Shown one piece after another: positions 23,101 to 35,008 of a DNA stretch of 64,000 nucleotides. The stretch covers positions 1,240,001 through 1,304,000 of the forward strand of contig JAEHOE010000006.1 in the NCBI GenBank assembly GCA_016858145.1. Direction: 5' to 3'. This stretch comes from Edaphochlamys debaryana. Lineage: Eukaryota > Chlorophyta > Chlorophyceae > Chlamydomonadales. The notes beneath the pieces were generated by a model. It was not told the origin of the DNA. It ran no database searches and saw only the letters and a program-made list of their open reading frames with translations. The translations under genes and the position numbers were made by a program. How positions within the stretch are numbered: position 1 is the first letter of the stretch; every line of letters starts with the position of its first letter.

Positions 23101-26100
23101 TGGAGGCGTAGGTGAGGCGGGCCAGCACCTGGGACACGCCTGGGGGGGAGGGGGGGGGAGGGGGAGGGAGGAGGGGGGGAGGAGAGGGAAGGGAGTTGGT
23201 GGAGAGCAGGAGGATCGCGTCGCGCCGTCACGTGCTGGGACTTGGTCGTCCGCGCCCGTACCACACCGGCATCGCTGTAAAGCCCGGCCGGGGCATCCGG
23301 AAAGGCCCGAACGGTCCCATGCGGGCTCTGGCCCCGCACCCTCGCCCTGCCTCCCCTCCCCCACCCCTCAACCCAGCACCCCCTCACCTGCTCTGATGCC
23401 CTGCTTGCCCTGCTCCCCCCAGTTGCCGGTGGCCAGGGAGTACTTGAGCCCCCGCGTGATGACCTTCTCGTTGATGGCCGACAGCACGTTGATCTCCTTG
23501 CCCGCGTCCACCTGGGGGCAGGGGGTGAGGAGGGACAGTCAGGTGGACCCAGCCGGCAGCTGCGTCAGCCACTCGTCGGGCCCAGGCACCACACCCGTCC
23601 GCTCCCCCTCCACATCCCTCTAGCCCCCTTGGGGTATCTCAGACAGGCGGCAGCTGGACAGGCAGTGGGGGCCGTCCCCGTCCCCGTCGTCGCCCCCCTT
23701 CAGACCAAATACCCTAAGAGCCCCTAAGAGCCCCGCTTCGTCCCCCTCTTTTCCCCCTCTCCTCCCCCACCCCCCACACTTCCTCCCCCTCTCCTCCCCC
23801 CTCCCTCCCCCCACCATCTTCTGCGCCTGCATGCGCATCTCCTTGCACAGCTTGCGGAACAGCAGCCGGAACAGCCCCGCCAGCAGCGGCCCGCCCAGGT
23901 CCAGGCGCTTGTTGGCGTAGTGGTCGCGGTCGTCCTCGGCGCGGCGGCCCAGGGCCACCAGCATCAGCCTGGGGGGGGGGGGGGGAAGGGGTAGGGGGGA
24001 GAAGGCAAGGGGGACAGGGGAGGGGCTCTTGTTGCTGAGCGGTATCGCGTCGCCGGCGCCAGGGACGCTGTGCTTGTGGAGGTGCATACCGCCGCCGGGC
24101 AGGGGCGGCGGCCAGCCGGCCAGCCCGGACGGCGGGACGGAACTAGGAAGGGGATTGGCCCAGCCCAGCCCAGCCACACCCCAACTACAACCCCCACCCC
24201 CCACCCCCCCACCCACCCCACAGCCACCTGTGCACCATGTACCCCACGAAGTACCCCTTCCGCGTCTCCATGAACTCCTCCGTGCCCAGGTGCGGCAGCA
24301 GCTCCTTGATCAGCAGGTTGCGGGCGTACTGGATGCGGTCGGCCTGGGGGGGGGGGTAGCAGAGGGGTGCGTGGGGCGGGGAGAGGGGGTTAGGAGAGAT
24401 ACGGCGTGGAGGAGGAGGCCTTGCCCGCGTGCTACCTGCCGCAGGGCTGCACCAGAGCACCGCGCACCTCCACGCCCCTGCGTGAGCCTCCCTGGCCTCG
24501 CGGACCGCGACCGCCCGCGGAGCGTTACCTCTGTCCCCTGCCCCTCCCCCTTCCCCATCCCCTTCCTCCCAATCCCCACCTTGCTCGCTCCCGTGACCGT
24601 CCCTCGCTTGCCCAGGTAGTTGAGCGCCTCCTCCTGCGTCTGCACCTCCTGCGCCTCCTCCACGCTCGCCCGCAGCGCCTCCAGCATGGCGGGGTCCGCA
24701 TCCAGGTCGTACACGATGTGCTCCAGGATGTCGCGGTCGGACTGGGGGGAGGAGAGGGGAGAGGAGGAGGGAGGGGAGGGGGGAGGACGCAGAGGGGGGC
24801 AGGGTTGGGTATGGACCGGGACGCGTCGTGTGCGAGTCCGCGTGGAGCTACCCTAGCCAGCAGTTAGCGGGGAAAGGGGAGAGGCGCAGACCCTTGGAGC
24901 TCAGCTCGTCAGAGAGCCGCAGCGGAAGGTGCTCTCACCTCGACCGGGCCCCCTCCCCACACATCCCACCCCCACCCCGCCCCTACCCACCACGAACCCC
25001 AGCGCCCTGAACAGGATGAAGATGGGGAACTCGGCCCGGATGTACGGGATCTGCGCCCGGATCACGCCCGCCGCGCCCGCCTTCTTGCCCTTGGCCAGCA
25101 TCATGATGGACATGGAGGAGGCGGAGCGGGTGGAGCCCTCCACCACGGACCTGTCAGGGGGGGGAGGGAGGGTGGGCGGTTTTGAAGCTGATAAGCGGTA
25201 GGGAGGGGGAGTGGCGGAAGTCATACAGGACGCAGGCTTCCGGAGGACGGAGGGAGAAGCTGCATATATATGCATAGTCAGCCACACAGACCTCGGCCCC
25301 CTCGTTTCCCCATGGCATCCAGACCCCACACACCTGTGCCCAGGCCCCAGCGCCCCAGCTACGCCGCCCCCCAACACACGCACCTGATCTCCGCGCAGAA
25401 GGTGTACTTGCTGGGCTGGCTCTTCTTGAAGACGTACACGTGGTTGTTGGCCATGCGCTCCTGCGCGATGAGCACCTTCTCGGAGCCGTTGATCACGAAG
25501 TAGCCGCCCTGACAGGGGGGGGAGGGGGGGGGAGGCAGGGTGGTGACTAAGCGAAAGTACCGTGGGAGCGGCAGGATAGGGTGCTCCTCGAGGGTGCTCC
25601 CTGGGCCCACCGGCTGCCCATGCCGGCAGCAGGTGCCCCGGATCGCCGCCCACTCCCTCCTCGGCACAGCCCCCCCCCCCCGCGGCCCCCCTCCCCGCCT
25701 CCCGCCCCCCCCACCTGGTCGTACGGGCACTCCCCCAGGTTGGTGGCCTCCTGCTCCGTGGAGGCCTCGTGCAGATTGCAGCGCTCGGACTTGAGCATGA
25801 TGGGCACCTGGGGGTGGGTGGGTGAAGGGGGGGGGTCTGGGTGCCGGGGGTGCCGTGATGGGCCTGTGGGGCTGCGGCCTGCAGCGCTGCTCGCATACGG
25901 CCTGCGGTCCTCTCCGAAGGCCGGATCGGCAGCCGGGCCGCCACCAGAGTCATGTGCACCCCGGCGACGGCTGCTGCGGGTGCCATGTGTAGACCATAAT
26001 TTTTTTCGCGAGTCTAGGGGGGTCCCAAAGCTGGGGCCCAGCGGGGCCCGACAGGGCCTACACCAGGCCCACGCTCCTCTGTCCCTTCGTTGGAGCCCAT

Positions 26101-27588
26101 GCCAGAGCCAGGCCCACGCTGCCCTCCCTCCGAGGTCCCCAGGTGCGCCCTGGCATGCTGGGCGCCGCGACACCGCTGGGCCTGCCGCCCCCACGGGCCG
26201 CCCATGACAGCCGGTGCCCCTGTCTCCACGCAAGCGGGCTTCCCAGTCCCTCCCACCCGCCAGTGCGAGCGCGCCGAAACACACGAGCCGCATGGCCGGT
26301 TTGTAAATTGAGGCTCCCCGACCTCCCTTCCCCTTTCCGTCCCTCCCGCGACTCAGCAGTCAGCACCCGTGCCCTCCTGTCGCTCTGGACCTGAGCACAC
26401 CGGGCTCGAGCGCCGCAGCTCCAGTTAACCCCTTCCAGCCCCTGTGTCCAGCCCCATCCCCGCACCTTCCCCAGGCCGCCCGCAGTCGACGCACCGCCAC
26501 CCCTACTTGACGCTCTGGAACAATCTCGAACGGCCTTGCCCTCTCTCCCGCCGCTCCCGCCCCCCGCCCCCGCCTCCCGCCCCCGCCTCCAGCCCCCCCC
26601 CCATAGCCCCCCCCACCTTGCCCAGGTGCACGTGCTGAAACACCTCCTGCTTCTCCTCCACGCTGTCGTCCGACATGCGCGTGTACTCCGTCTTAGTCAC
26701 GTCCACGTACAGCGGCGCGCAGTAGCTGCGGGCGGGTGGACGCAAGGGGGTTGGGAGCAGGGTTGGTGGGGGGCCGGCTGCGAGATTGGGGTGGCCATGT
26801 CTCTCGCGATCTCAGTGCCAGCAGCTCTGTGCAAACGCGCGGGGACATGGGCGCGCCGTAGCGGGTACGCGGGAGGGCGGCCAGGGCGCCAGCTCCCGGC
26901 CTGATGCCCGGCACTGCTCCCGTCCGGTGCGCCTGCGCCTCCCACGTGTCCAACCCATCCCCCCGTTACAGGCGGGGCTCGGGTGGGGAAATGCACTCCC
27001 AGTGTCAATAATGCTGGGCCGTCGGGGCCATGGCGCGCCGTATGGGGCACGAGAGCAGGGATGCCCGCTGTTGTTCTGCACGCCCACCCTCCCTTTCCCC
27101 TTCCCCTTCCCTCTGCCGCAGGGCCCCCTCTGCCCTTGCGCCCCTTCTGTCGACACCTGTGTGGATTCCCCGCGCCCCCCAAGGGCTGACAGTGCCAGCG
27201 CCAGGGCCCCCCCGCGCACACGGGTAGCTCACGTCAGGTTGCGCAGGCGCGCCTCCTTGGGGAAGAGCACCACCGACTCCCCATCCTGCTCCGTGATCTG
27301 AGGCCGGCTGAGGTACACCTGCCCGAACTTGATGATGTACTCCTTCTCCTCTGCGGCGTCCACGCCGGGGAGGTGCTGGGATTCGGGTTTAATGACGATT
27401 TCGGGCGTCTCGTCGATGATTTCCTGGATAGTGACGTTCACGAACTCGTTGAACGAGTCCAGCTGCTGACGGACAAGGCCCTTGTCGTCGAAGAACGCGG
27501 AAATGACGTTCCACGAGTCCTCCTGCACAATCTCGTCGTCCTCCTGCTCCATCGCAACCTCCATATGGTCCTCATCTGCTCCGTACAT
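17127..27588 (-). CDS. RPB2: RNA polymerase II second-largest subunit RPB2
   Basis: Nuclear mRNA-synthesising polymerase, half of the active-site cleft. Exons: 27588-27233, 26725-26617, 25807-25715, 25508-25384, 25150-24991, 24741-24590, 24344-24228, 23968-23815, 23511-23388, 23139-22933, 22738-22641, 22415-22317, 22072-21934, 21751-21697, 21534-21339, 21152-21087, 20895-20814, 20586-20465, 20182-20059, 19898-19759, 19534-19463, 19252-19079, 18910-18863, 18709-18578, 18040-17934, 17760-17737, 17581-17416, 17210-17127. The sum is 3525 bases, 1174 residues (yeast 1224, Arabidopsis 1188). Family blocks are visible throughout: [88 protein letters not shown] (active-site lysines) and [17 protein letters not shown]. 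The acidic N-terminus [20 protein letters not shown] is typical of the Pol II form. The C-terminal zinc ribbon is degenerate (see findings). All 27 introns are GT-AG. Confidence 0.97.
17405..17581 (-). other. RPB2: Degenerate zinc-ribbon exon of RPB2
   Basis: Encodes [19 protein letters not shown] then [13 protein letters not shown]. The family pattern is HVCxxCG...FxCxxC. Only the first cysteine is present; the second is serine and the CxxC pair is absent. Flanking blocks ([14 protein letters not shown] before, [15 protein letters not shown] after) are intact and in frame. Confidence 0.9.
17737..17760 (-). other. RPB2: 24-base microexon of RPB2
   Basis: Encodes the core of FGEMERDC between exons 18040-17934 and 17581-17416. 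It is flanked by CAG and GTGAGT splice sites and needed to keep both phase and the universally conserved block. Confidence 0.9.
18140..18480. repeat. Repeat-rich insert in an RPB2 intron
   Basis: The 531-base intron 18577-18041 carries sequence unlike the G/C-tract introns around it. A 14-base word occurs at 18150-18163 and again at 18263-18276, and GCATGC-centred near-palindromes are frequent. It may be a worn small mobile element. Confidence 0.4.
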
Positions 27589-27897
27589 GTTTGCTGCGCC
27601 CTCTACTGGGCTGCGGAACGGCGCGGGGCCGCGACGGCCGACCCCGGCCGGGAGGGCACAGGCCTCTCCCTCTACGCTGGTCCCTAGCTACCAGTCGATC
27701 AGGTCAAGAGCGATAGTTGTCACAGTTGCAACGCGTGGACGCGCAATGAGCACTGCAAGATTGGTGCGGTCGGCCTGGAAAGCAGCAAGCAGGTGTGATC
27801 TGAGGCTGACGTGACCTATGTTGTGGCGGGAGGAGCGGGGGGAGAATAGCGGTGCTCTCGCTCCCTCCTTGCCCTTGGCGCCATTCGGGGCACCCGC
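27589..27897. promoter_or_regulatory. Shared promoter region, RPB2 and peptidase gene
   Basis: Only 309 bases separate the two divergent start codons, so both promoters and 5' leaders must fit here or extend into the genes. No clear TATA box is seen. Confidence 0.6.
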
Positions 27898-30800
27898 ATG
27901 CACAGAACACCCGCGATGACCCGCTCTACGTTGTCCCTCGCGAACGCATTTACTGCACTTGACGTTCCATACACCGAAATGCAGCTTGCAGGGCCCATCG
28001 CGACAGGCCCCGCTACCAAAACGGCGTTCCCCGCGCGATGGCTTGCGTGCATCCGCCGCTGTGGGCCCTCCAGCTCGCTGCCCAGCACCACGACCGCAGC
28101 CTCGGCCCCAAGTAGGCCTTTTCTCGCAAATGCCACCGCTCTATGCTCGCGAGGCCGCATCGCGGCGACCGCCCTGCCCGCCGTCGGAGGCGACCGCGAC
28201 GTCGATGCCCTACCCAGCGCCGAGCACGCTCTCCTCACCGCAGACGACCCGCTATGCGCCCGCGTGGAGCAGCTAGCGGGCCGCATCGCCGCCCTCGTCG
28301 CTGCCATCGCCTCCGCCAGCGCCCCGCCGCCGCAGCGGAGGCCCTACGCACCCCTGCCCGCTCAGCCCCAGCCTCAAACCATGCCGCCGCCATACGGACA
28401 GCGGCTCCCGCCCCGCCAGGAGCTGCTGACCCTCCTGGACGAGCTGGGCGCAGCGGCGGCTGAGGCCCGGGCGGCGGCGGCGCTGGTGCGGGCCGGCGGC
28501 GCGAGCAACGACTCGCCCCGGCTGCAGCGCGCACTGGCCCGCCTGGCCGTGGCCGCTGCGGCGGAGGACGCGGTGCTGACTGACCCCGCGGCCTTCGCAG
28601 CCGCCTTCCAGCCCCTGGCCGCACCCCCGCCCTCTCCTTCCCCCGCCCTCGGGCAAGATACCGGGACTCAAAAAGAGGGCGAGAGCCGGTCCGGGGAGGA
28701 GGCGGCTTTCCGGCTGGGTGCGGTGCTGCGGGCCCGGTTCCTGCGGGAGGGGTACCACCCCGACAGCCCCTGGGCCTACGGCGTGGCCATGCCCCGGGAG
28801 GACAAGGCCGCCATGCTGGTGGATGCACGGCGGCAGGAGCGGTTGCTGACGTCAGCGCTGGCGCAACTGCTGGCGGGCGAGTGGGATAACGGCCGTGGAG
28901 CGGGCGTCGGCGATGTGGGTTGGGGCGCGGACGGCGCGGCAGAGGCGGCCGCGGTGGCGGCGCTGGGCCTGCCGCCGCCGGCGGCTGGGCCAGGTTCGGC
29001 GGCGGTGGCGGCGGCGGCGAGCGCGCTGTCGTACGGTCGGCCGTCGTCGTACGTGTCGGGCGAGTTCTATGTGTCGGGCGAGGAGCTGGCGGAGGACCCC
29101 GTGCTGGCGGAGGTGGCGGCGGCGCAGTGGCAGCGGGGCGGCGGCGCTGACGGCGACGGCGGCGGCATGCTGCGGCTGACGCTGGACGCGTGTGCGGCGC
29201 TGCTGCAGCGCCACCCGGACTCGGTGCTGCGGGGGCAGGTGGGCGGGGGCGGGGGGCGGGGGGCGGGAGGAGGGCCAGGTGAGGGGGGGCGGGGGACGGA
29301 GGCAGGCGCCGGCGGGGGCAGATGGGCGGGAGGGCTCTGCACAGCTGGTGCGTGGAGGCAGGGCCGGGGTAAAGAAGGAGTTGTCAGTGAGGTCTAGTCG
29401 CTGTCTAGTCTTGCACCAGGCTGACATGGCTACCGCCCGCCGTACCAGGTTTACGAAGAGGGCCTGCAGCCGCTCTGCGGGGCGGCCCTGGAGCTCCTGC
29501 AGGGCCTGCGGGACGTACGGGCGCAGCAAGCGGCGCTGTACGGCATGTACGACACCACGGCCACTGACAACGGCAGGGACGCTGGCGGCGGCGGCGGGAG
29601 CGCCGGCGATGGCGGCGCTCCGCCTGCGCCGCCCGGCTTCGGCGGCCTGGCCCACATTGACACGCTGGCGGGGGACGGACGTGCGGCGGCCGCCTTCCTG
29701 ACCTCCCTGGCGGAGGCACTGCGGCCGGGGGTGGAGGGGCAGGCAAGGCAGGGGTGCCCGGGCGGGTGCAGGGCGGGGTAGGGAGCAGGGGCGCAGTGAA
29801 CGTCGAGGACGCGTAGGGGGCGCGGCCGGGAGGTCAGAGCAGACAGCGGATGGAGGTCTGAGAAGGGGCAGTCAGGGGCGGGAGGGGCGGGGCCAGGCCG
29901 GCACGTTCGCCCATGTAACGTGTACCGCCCGCTGCCCGTGTGTGGACTCGCAGTTGGAGGCGCTGCGGGAGCTGGCAGCCGCCCGCGGCCTCCCGCCCCC
30001 GAGCGCCGGCAGCCTGGAGCGCCTGCTGCGGCTGCAGGCCTGGGGCGGAGAGGAGCCCGCGACCGCAGACGCAGACGCTGCGGAGGCCCCCGCTCCTGAC
30101 GGCAGTGCCCGCGGTCACAGCTTCCCCGACCCTGCCGCCCCCTACCTCACTGACCTGGCCGCCGTTATGGCGGGGGTGAGTGACTGGCTGGAGGCGGCGC
30201 TGGGGCTTAGACTGGTGTGCCCGGCGGCTGGTGACGTGGCCAGGGAGGCGGTGGCGGCGGACCGTGGCAGCAGCGGCGGCGTTGCCGGCCAGGACGAGGC
30301 TGTACCTGCTGACGTGGAGGCCATGGTCCGGGACCTGGAGCGGTCGTACGGCAGCGGCAGCTATACGGCAGGCGCGCTGCCGCCGCACGTGGCGGACGCT
30401 CTGGCGGCGCTGCGGGAGGCGGCGGCGGCGGAGCCGGGTCGCTTCCTGGCCTTCCGGCTTGAGCCACACAGCGGCGCAGGCGGGGGAGGAGACGGGGGTG
30501 CGGCTGAGGAGGTCAGGCCGCCGGTGCGGTGGGTGCTCCTGGAGCGAGGCGGGGGCTACGGCGCCCGCTACGTCCTGCCGCCGCCGCCGAAGTCACCCTC
30601 GGGAACGGGCGGGCCTCCGGCGGTTGCCGTGGTGGTGGGGCTGCAGGCGGAGTGGGCGCCGGCAGGGGCGGGGGCGGGGGCGGCAGGCGGCCATGGTGCC
30701 CCGTCCTCCGCCGCCCTGCTGTCGAGGGGGTCGGAGCAGGCTCTGTGGGAGGTGAGTCGCGGTCGCGGTGCCACGGGGTGCAGGCAAGGGCAGTCCGGTG

Positions 30801-32510
30801 GCGCTGGGCTTGTGCTCACGAAACCACACCGAGGGTGCACTCTGCCTGACGTAAGCACCAGCACGCGTCCGCAGTCTTGGATGCTGCGTCCGGCTGTACC
30901 GCGCCGTTGCTTCTAATACCAGTCCACCACACGGCGCGGAGGTGTGACCCCTCGTCTCTCCCTCCCAGGTGCTCCACGGTGTCCCCCTTCCCCCATGCCC
31001 CTCCCCTCTCCCCTCTCCCCCCCAGGTGCTCCACGAGCTGGGCCACGCACTGCACTTCCTGCTGGCCTCGCCGCCGTCGCCGTCGCCGCCGGGGGCACGC
31101 GTGAGGCCCGCAGGGCCCTTGGAGCCGGCCCCGCTCGGGACCGGTATCGGGGAGGAGGGGGAGCCGGGGCCTGTGTCGTACGCGCACGCGCACCTGCCGT
31201 ACCAGCTGCCCCTGGAGCTGGTGGAGCTGCCGTCGTCGCTGCTGGAGCGGGGGGCGGCGGACGAGGGGGCCCTGGGGTTGGTGCTGGGGCGGTGCAGGTG
31301 CGCGTGGACGTAGTCTGGACTCTGGGACGGGAATTCTAGCTCCTGTCTACCCAGGGTGTCCCTCTGGGGGCCCATCCCTTGCGGCCCTCATTGGCCCTGA
31401 GAGTGAACCCCCTCCCCACCTGGCCGGCGCCGCAGGCACGCCGTCACGGGCGGCCCGCCCCCGCCCGTCCTGGTCGCGTCCCTCGCCCGTGCGGTGCGCG
31501 GGGCGCACTACAGCCCCATCAGCGTCAGCGTGCAGGTGCAAGGTTCGGAGAGGGAGGAGGGGGTGACGTGTGTCGGTAGACGCGCGGCGACATCCCGTGG
31601 GCAGGGCGGGGCAGTCAGACAAGGGCGCTGCGGTCTGGTGGTGGCGGGGTTCGCGTTCACCCTTGCCGCTCGTTCCTCCAGCTTCCGCCCCTTCCTCTTC
31701 TCTCTGCGCCCCCCCCTCCCCCCCAGGCCCTGTCCTGCCTGCTGGACCAGCTGCTGGCCGACTCCCCCCGCAAGGCCCCGGGCCTGGCCCCGCGGCTGTG
31801 GCGGCAGCTGCTGGCCACCTTCGCCCCCGGCCTGCCCGCGCAGACCACCGTGCAGCAGGTGGGGCACCCTGGGACGAGAAGGAGGGGGATGATCACACCG
31901 ATGTGAAGAGCGGCAGCCAGAGAGCGCGAGGGGGGGCGGATGAAGGCGCAACGTGACTGCCTCAGGCAGGCTCATGCCTTGAGCTCGCGTGCGAAGCCCG
32001 TGATGACCAGCCCGCTGCCCTCACACCCGCTTGAGCGTCGAGCCCCGCTGCCCGCCCTCCTCCCTCCTCCCCTTCTCCCTTCCGTTCGCTCCGCAGCTGC
32101 ATGCACTGGCCCGAGTGGCCCGGGCGGGGGGCCAGGGCTATGGGTACGTGGTGGCGGCCTGCCTGGCGGAGGCGCTGTGGGAGGGGGGGCGGTGGGGGGC
32201 GGCGGTAGCGGAGGCGGGGGCGGAGGGGCAGGAGGAGAGGGTGAGGTGGCAGCGGCTCAGGCGGGCGGCGTTCGAGCTGAGCGCGGCTGGGGAGCCGGCT
32301 GGGGAGCTGTCGAGGCTGTTGGCGGCGCTGGAGCCAGGGGCGGGGGCGGGGGCAAGGGAGGGGAAGGGGCATGGGGCGGGGGCCGGGATGGCTGGTGGCG
32401 GTCGCGGCCCGCCCCTGCTGCTGCGTGTGGCTGGCGGGGGCTGCGTGCCGCGGGTGGACGGGGGGCGGGTGCGGAGGTGGACTGGGGGCTGGGGGCTGGG
32501 GGCGGAGTGA
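27898..32510 (+). CDS. Mitochondrial intermediate peptidase-like M3 metallopeptidase
   Basis: Zinc oligopeptidase of the thimet/MIP family. MIP removes an octapeptide from imported matrix proteins after the main processing peptidase. Exons: 27898-29238, 29449-29742, 29954-30751, 31026-31297, 31436-31535, 31727-31858, 32097-32510 (1116 residues, closed). The metal site HELGHALHFLL follows ALWEVL. The third ligand is in ELVELPSSLLE, 64 residues after the first histidine instead of about 29, because of a Pro/Gly-rich insert. C-terminal GQGYGYVVAACLAEALW fits the family GYGxxYxSYLxxxxxxxxW block. RHAVTGGPPP and HIDTLAGDGRAAAAFLTSL also match family positions. The N-terminal exon is long, basic and Ala/Ser-rich, consistent with organelle import; ATGs at 27898 and 27916 are in frame. 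The intron after 29742 begins GC. Exons are interrupted by Ala/Gly-rich inserts, so the protein is longer than yeast MIP (772). Confidence 0.85.
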
Positions 32511-32726
32511 GGAGGAGGGGCCGAGCCTCGGCTGAGCGGCCAGAAGGAGATTAGGGCGTGGCTTGGCCCGGCTTGCACAAGAGGTGGACTGGACACATCC
32601 TCCAAAACCCTGGCCCGCTGGACACCCTCTTCTTGGACCGTTTGTTTTAATACCACTGGACGCTACCGGTATGTTCGTACGCGGGCTGTACATGTAGGGC
32701 TCTGGCGGAAGGCATACAACATGTGC

Positions 32727-32731
32727 TTACA
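32727..32731 (-). terminator. TGTAA polyadenylation word of TTC1-like gene
   Basis: TGTAA on the minus strand, 473 bases beyond the stop at 33204. TGTAA is the usual polyadenylation signal in Chlamydomonas-type algae. Assigned by position. Confidence 0.4.
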
Positions 32732-33092
32732 TCGCACAGACCGCAGCTTGGAGCACTGGGGCCCAGCGATCAAGCGAGCACCACGAGCTGAGCAGCAGCT
32801 CCTCACGTGATCATGCCGCTCCCGTGATCATGACGCCTATGCGCAAGCGCTGCCCTCAACCTGCACATCTCCTGCACTGGCCTACCCTGCCCCATGGCCT
32901 CGCCTAGCGAGGTGGCCACCCCGAAGGGGCCCATCCGTAAACCCCACTGCCGGACGTCTCCTGCTTCACACCCTGCCCGTACGCAGCCCTCGGCCTTCCA
33001 GCTGCCCGTGCTCCAGCCCCCACTCGGGCCCTCTCACTCTCCAGCGCCCTGCCGACGCTTGCCCCGCCCACGCCTCCACCCGCTACCCTCTC

Positions 33093-33192
33093 GACCGCTC
33101 TCCCACCGCTCTCCCACGGCTCTCCCACCGCTCTCCCACCGCTCTCCCACCGCTCTCCCACCGCTCTCCCACCGCTCTCCTGCCGCTCTCCC
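33093..33192. repeat. 11-base tandem repeat CTCTCCCACCG
   Basis: About nine near-perfect copies of the 11-base unit, ending a few bases beyond the stop codon of the TTC1-like gene, hence in its 3' untranslated region. Confidence 0.9.
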
Positions 33193-33203
33193 CGCGCTGC
33201 CCC

Positions 33204-35008
33204 TCAGCGCTCGAAGCGCACGCTGTAGGAGCCGCTGTTGGGGTCCTTGTCGAACTTGAAGTTGTCCACGCTCATTCCGAACTTGCCCAGGATGCTGTTG
33301 CCCAGGTCCTTGAGCTTGCCCAGCATCTCGGCCTGGGGGAGGGGGTTGGGGAGGTGGAGGGGCGGAGGGGTATGAGGCGGGGTTGGAAAGGAAGAGGACA
33401 TGGCCGAGCCCAGCATGCGTGTTCAGCAGGAGAGGCGGAGTGCAGACACCGGCAGGCCGTGGCGCCGCCTCCCCAGTCTCATACGGGCGGACCCTCCCCG
33501 AGCCCCCTCCCCCGCCCCACCTTGAGCTTCTCCGTGCGCTCGTCCACCACCGGCTGCAGCGCCGCCACCTTGGCCCGGGCCCAGGCGGAGTCGGGGTCCA
33601 GCTCCAACAGCTTCTTGGCGTCTGGGGGGGGGGGAGACGAGGGGGCGCGGGAGGTGTGGGAGGTGGCCCGGGTTGCCACTTCCACTGGGGCCGACCAAGG
33701 GCCAACCGGTGGACGGCCAGGTGGCCCCACGCCTCTTGCTGCCTGCAGTGCTCTGGCCCGTCCCACTCCCTCGTCGATTGCACCTTGGCCGTCCATCGCC
33801 TGCCCCTTCCCCCAGCTCCCCTCCCAGCCCGCCGGGCCCCGACCCCCATCCCACGATCGCCGTCCGTCCTCCGCCCTTTCCCCCAGTTCCCTCCCAGCTC
33901 CCACACCCCGCCATCTTTGCTTCGTTGACATCTACACACACACACACACACACCCAGATTCCCCGGTCCCCCAGGCCCCCACCCGTCAGCGCGTGGTCCA
34001 GCTCGTCCAGGCGCTCGAAGGCCTCGCACCGCCGCATCAGCGCCTTCTGGTACCCCGGCTCCAGCTCCAGCGCCGCGGTGCAGTGCTGCACGGCGGCCGC
34101 GAAAGCGCCCTGCTTGATGTTGGCGGCGCCCAGGTTGGAGAAGTAGACGGAGCGCTGGGCGGAGCAGGAGGCGGGAGCTGCGGGGGATTTGGGGTGGGTT
34201 GGGTGGGTGGGGGGGGTGGGGGGGCGAGAGGGGCTGAGCGCGGGTGCGAGGCCCCACAAGGAGGAACGCCCCCGGTGCTGGCGGGTCAGCTGCCTGAAGG
34301 TAGTGTTGGCCGGCCCGCTCCTCGCCGCAGCGCCGACAGCTGCCTTCTGCTGCCTCCGCCGGTCTCCCAACCAGTCCTCCAGGCACTGTGCCCACAGACT
34401 CCCTGCAATCAGGACCCCAACCCGAACACATAGGTCGCACCCTCATCCAGTGCAGCGTTGTACTTGGCCGCCGCCTCGTCCCACTGCCCCCGCCCAAACA
34501 GCTCGTTGCCCTCCTTCTTCAGGGCTTCAGCCCGCTCCAGAGCCGCGGCTTCCCGCGCCGCCACCTCCTCAGCGCTCGCGGGCGGAACCTCGGCATCCCC
34601 AGCCGCCGGGGGATCTGCTGTGCCCGGTTGCTCTGGCGGTGGGTCTTCCCCTGGTGACGCCCCGCCTTCGCTCGTTACTGCGGGCGCCGGCCCTGTCGCT
34701 GGGGAGCTTGACACATCCGGCTCTAGTTCTGTGTCGTTGCGGCCGGAGTTAGTCGGAACGGCTCCGCTGTTGGGGTCTGCGGCTGGGGACAAGTGGGTGG
34801 GGGGGGGGAGGGGGAGACCGCGGGGGGAGACCGTCGCGACAGCCCAACAAGGCATGAGGACGAGTAGGTAGGACAACAACATTATCAACATTGTCCCACA
34901 ATAATGGCCGCTCACGAGTACGCTCCGGCCCACGTTGAGACACCAGAACTTACTGGAAATTGCCACTGAGCTCTGCGGTTCGTCCTCGTGCTCCGCGACC
35001 ACTGTCAT
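33204..35008 (-). CDS. TTC1: Tetratricopeptide repeat protein, TTC1-like
   Basis: Exons 35008-34954, 34782-34441, 34177-33983, 33621-33521 and 33332-33204 close to 273 residues. Residues 1 to about 85 are acidic, Pro/Ser-rich and probably disordered. Three TPR units follow: [20 protein letters not shown], then [20 protein letters not shown] with [20 protein letters not shown], then [20 protein letters not shown]. The C-terminal [20 protein letters not shown] followed by [19 protein letters not shown] is the hallmark tail of TTC1, a cytosolic adaptor for Hsp90 and G-protein signalling in animals. The first exon is short, with a GTAAGT donor. Length is close to human TTC1 (292). The role in algae is inferred only. 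Confidence 0.9.
33933..33954. repeat. (CA)n microsatellite
   Basis: Eleven or so CA units inside the intron between exons 3 and 4 of the TTC1-like gene. Confidence 0.9.

Larger units (their letters stand above)
32511..33203. other. Convergent 3' flanks of peptidase and TTC1-like genes
   Basis: No coding potential. It holds the 3' untranslated regions of the plus-strand peptidase and of the minus-strand TTC1-like gene, including the 11-base repeat array next to the latter's stop. Confidence 0.5.
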
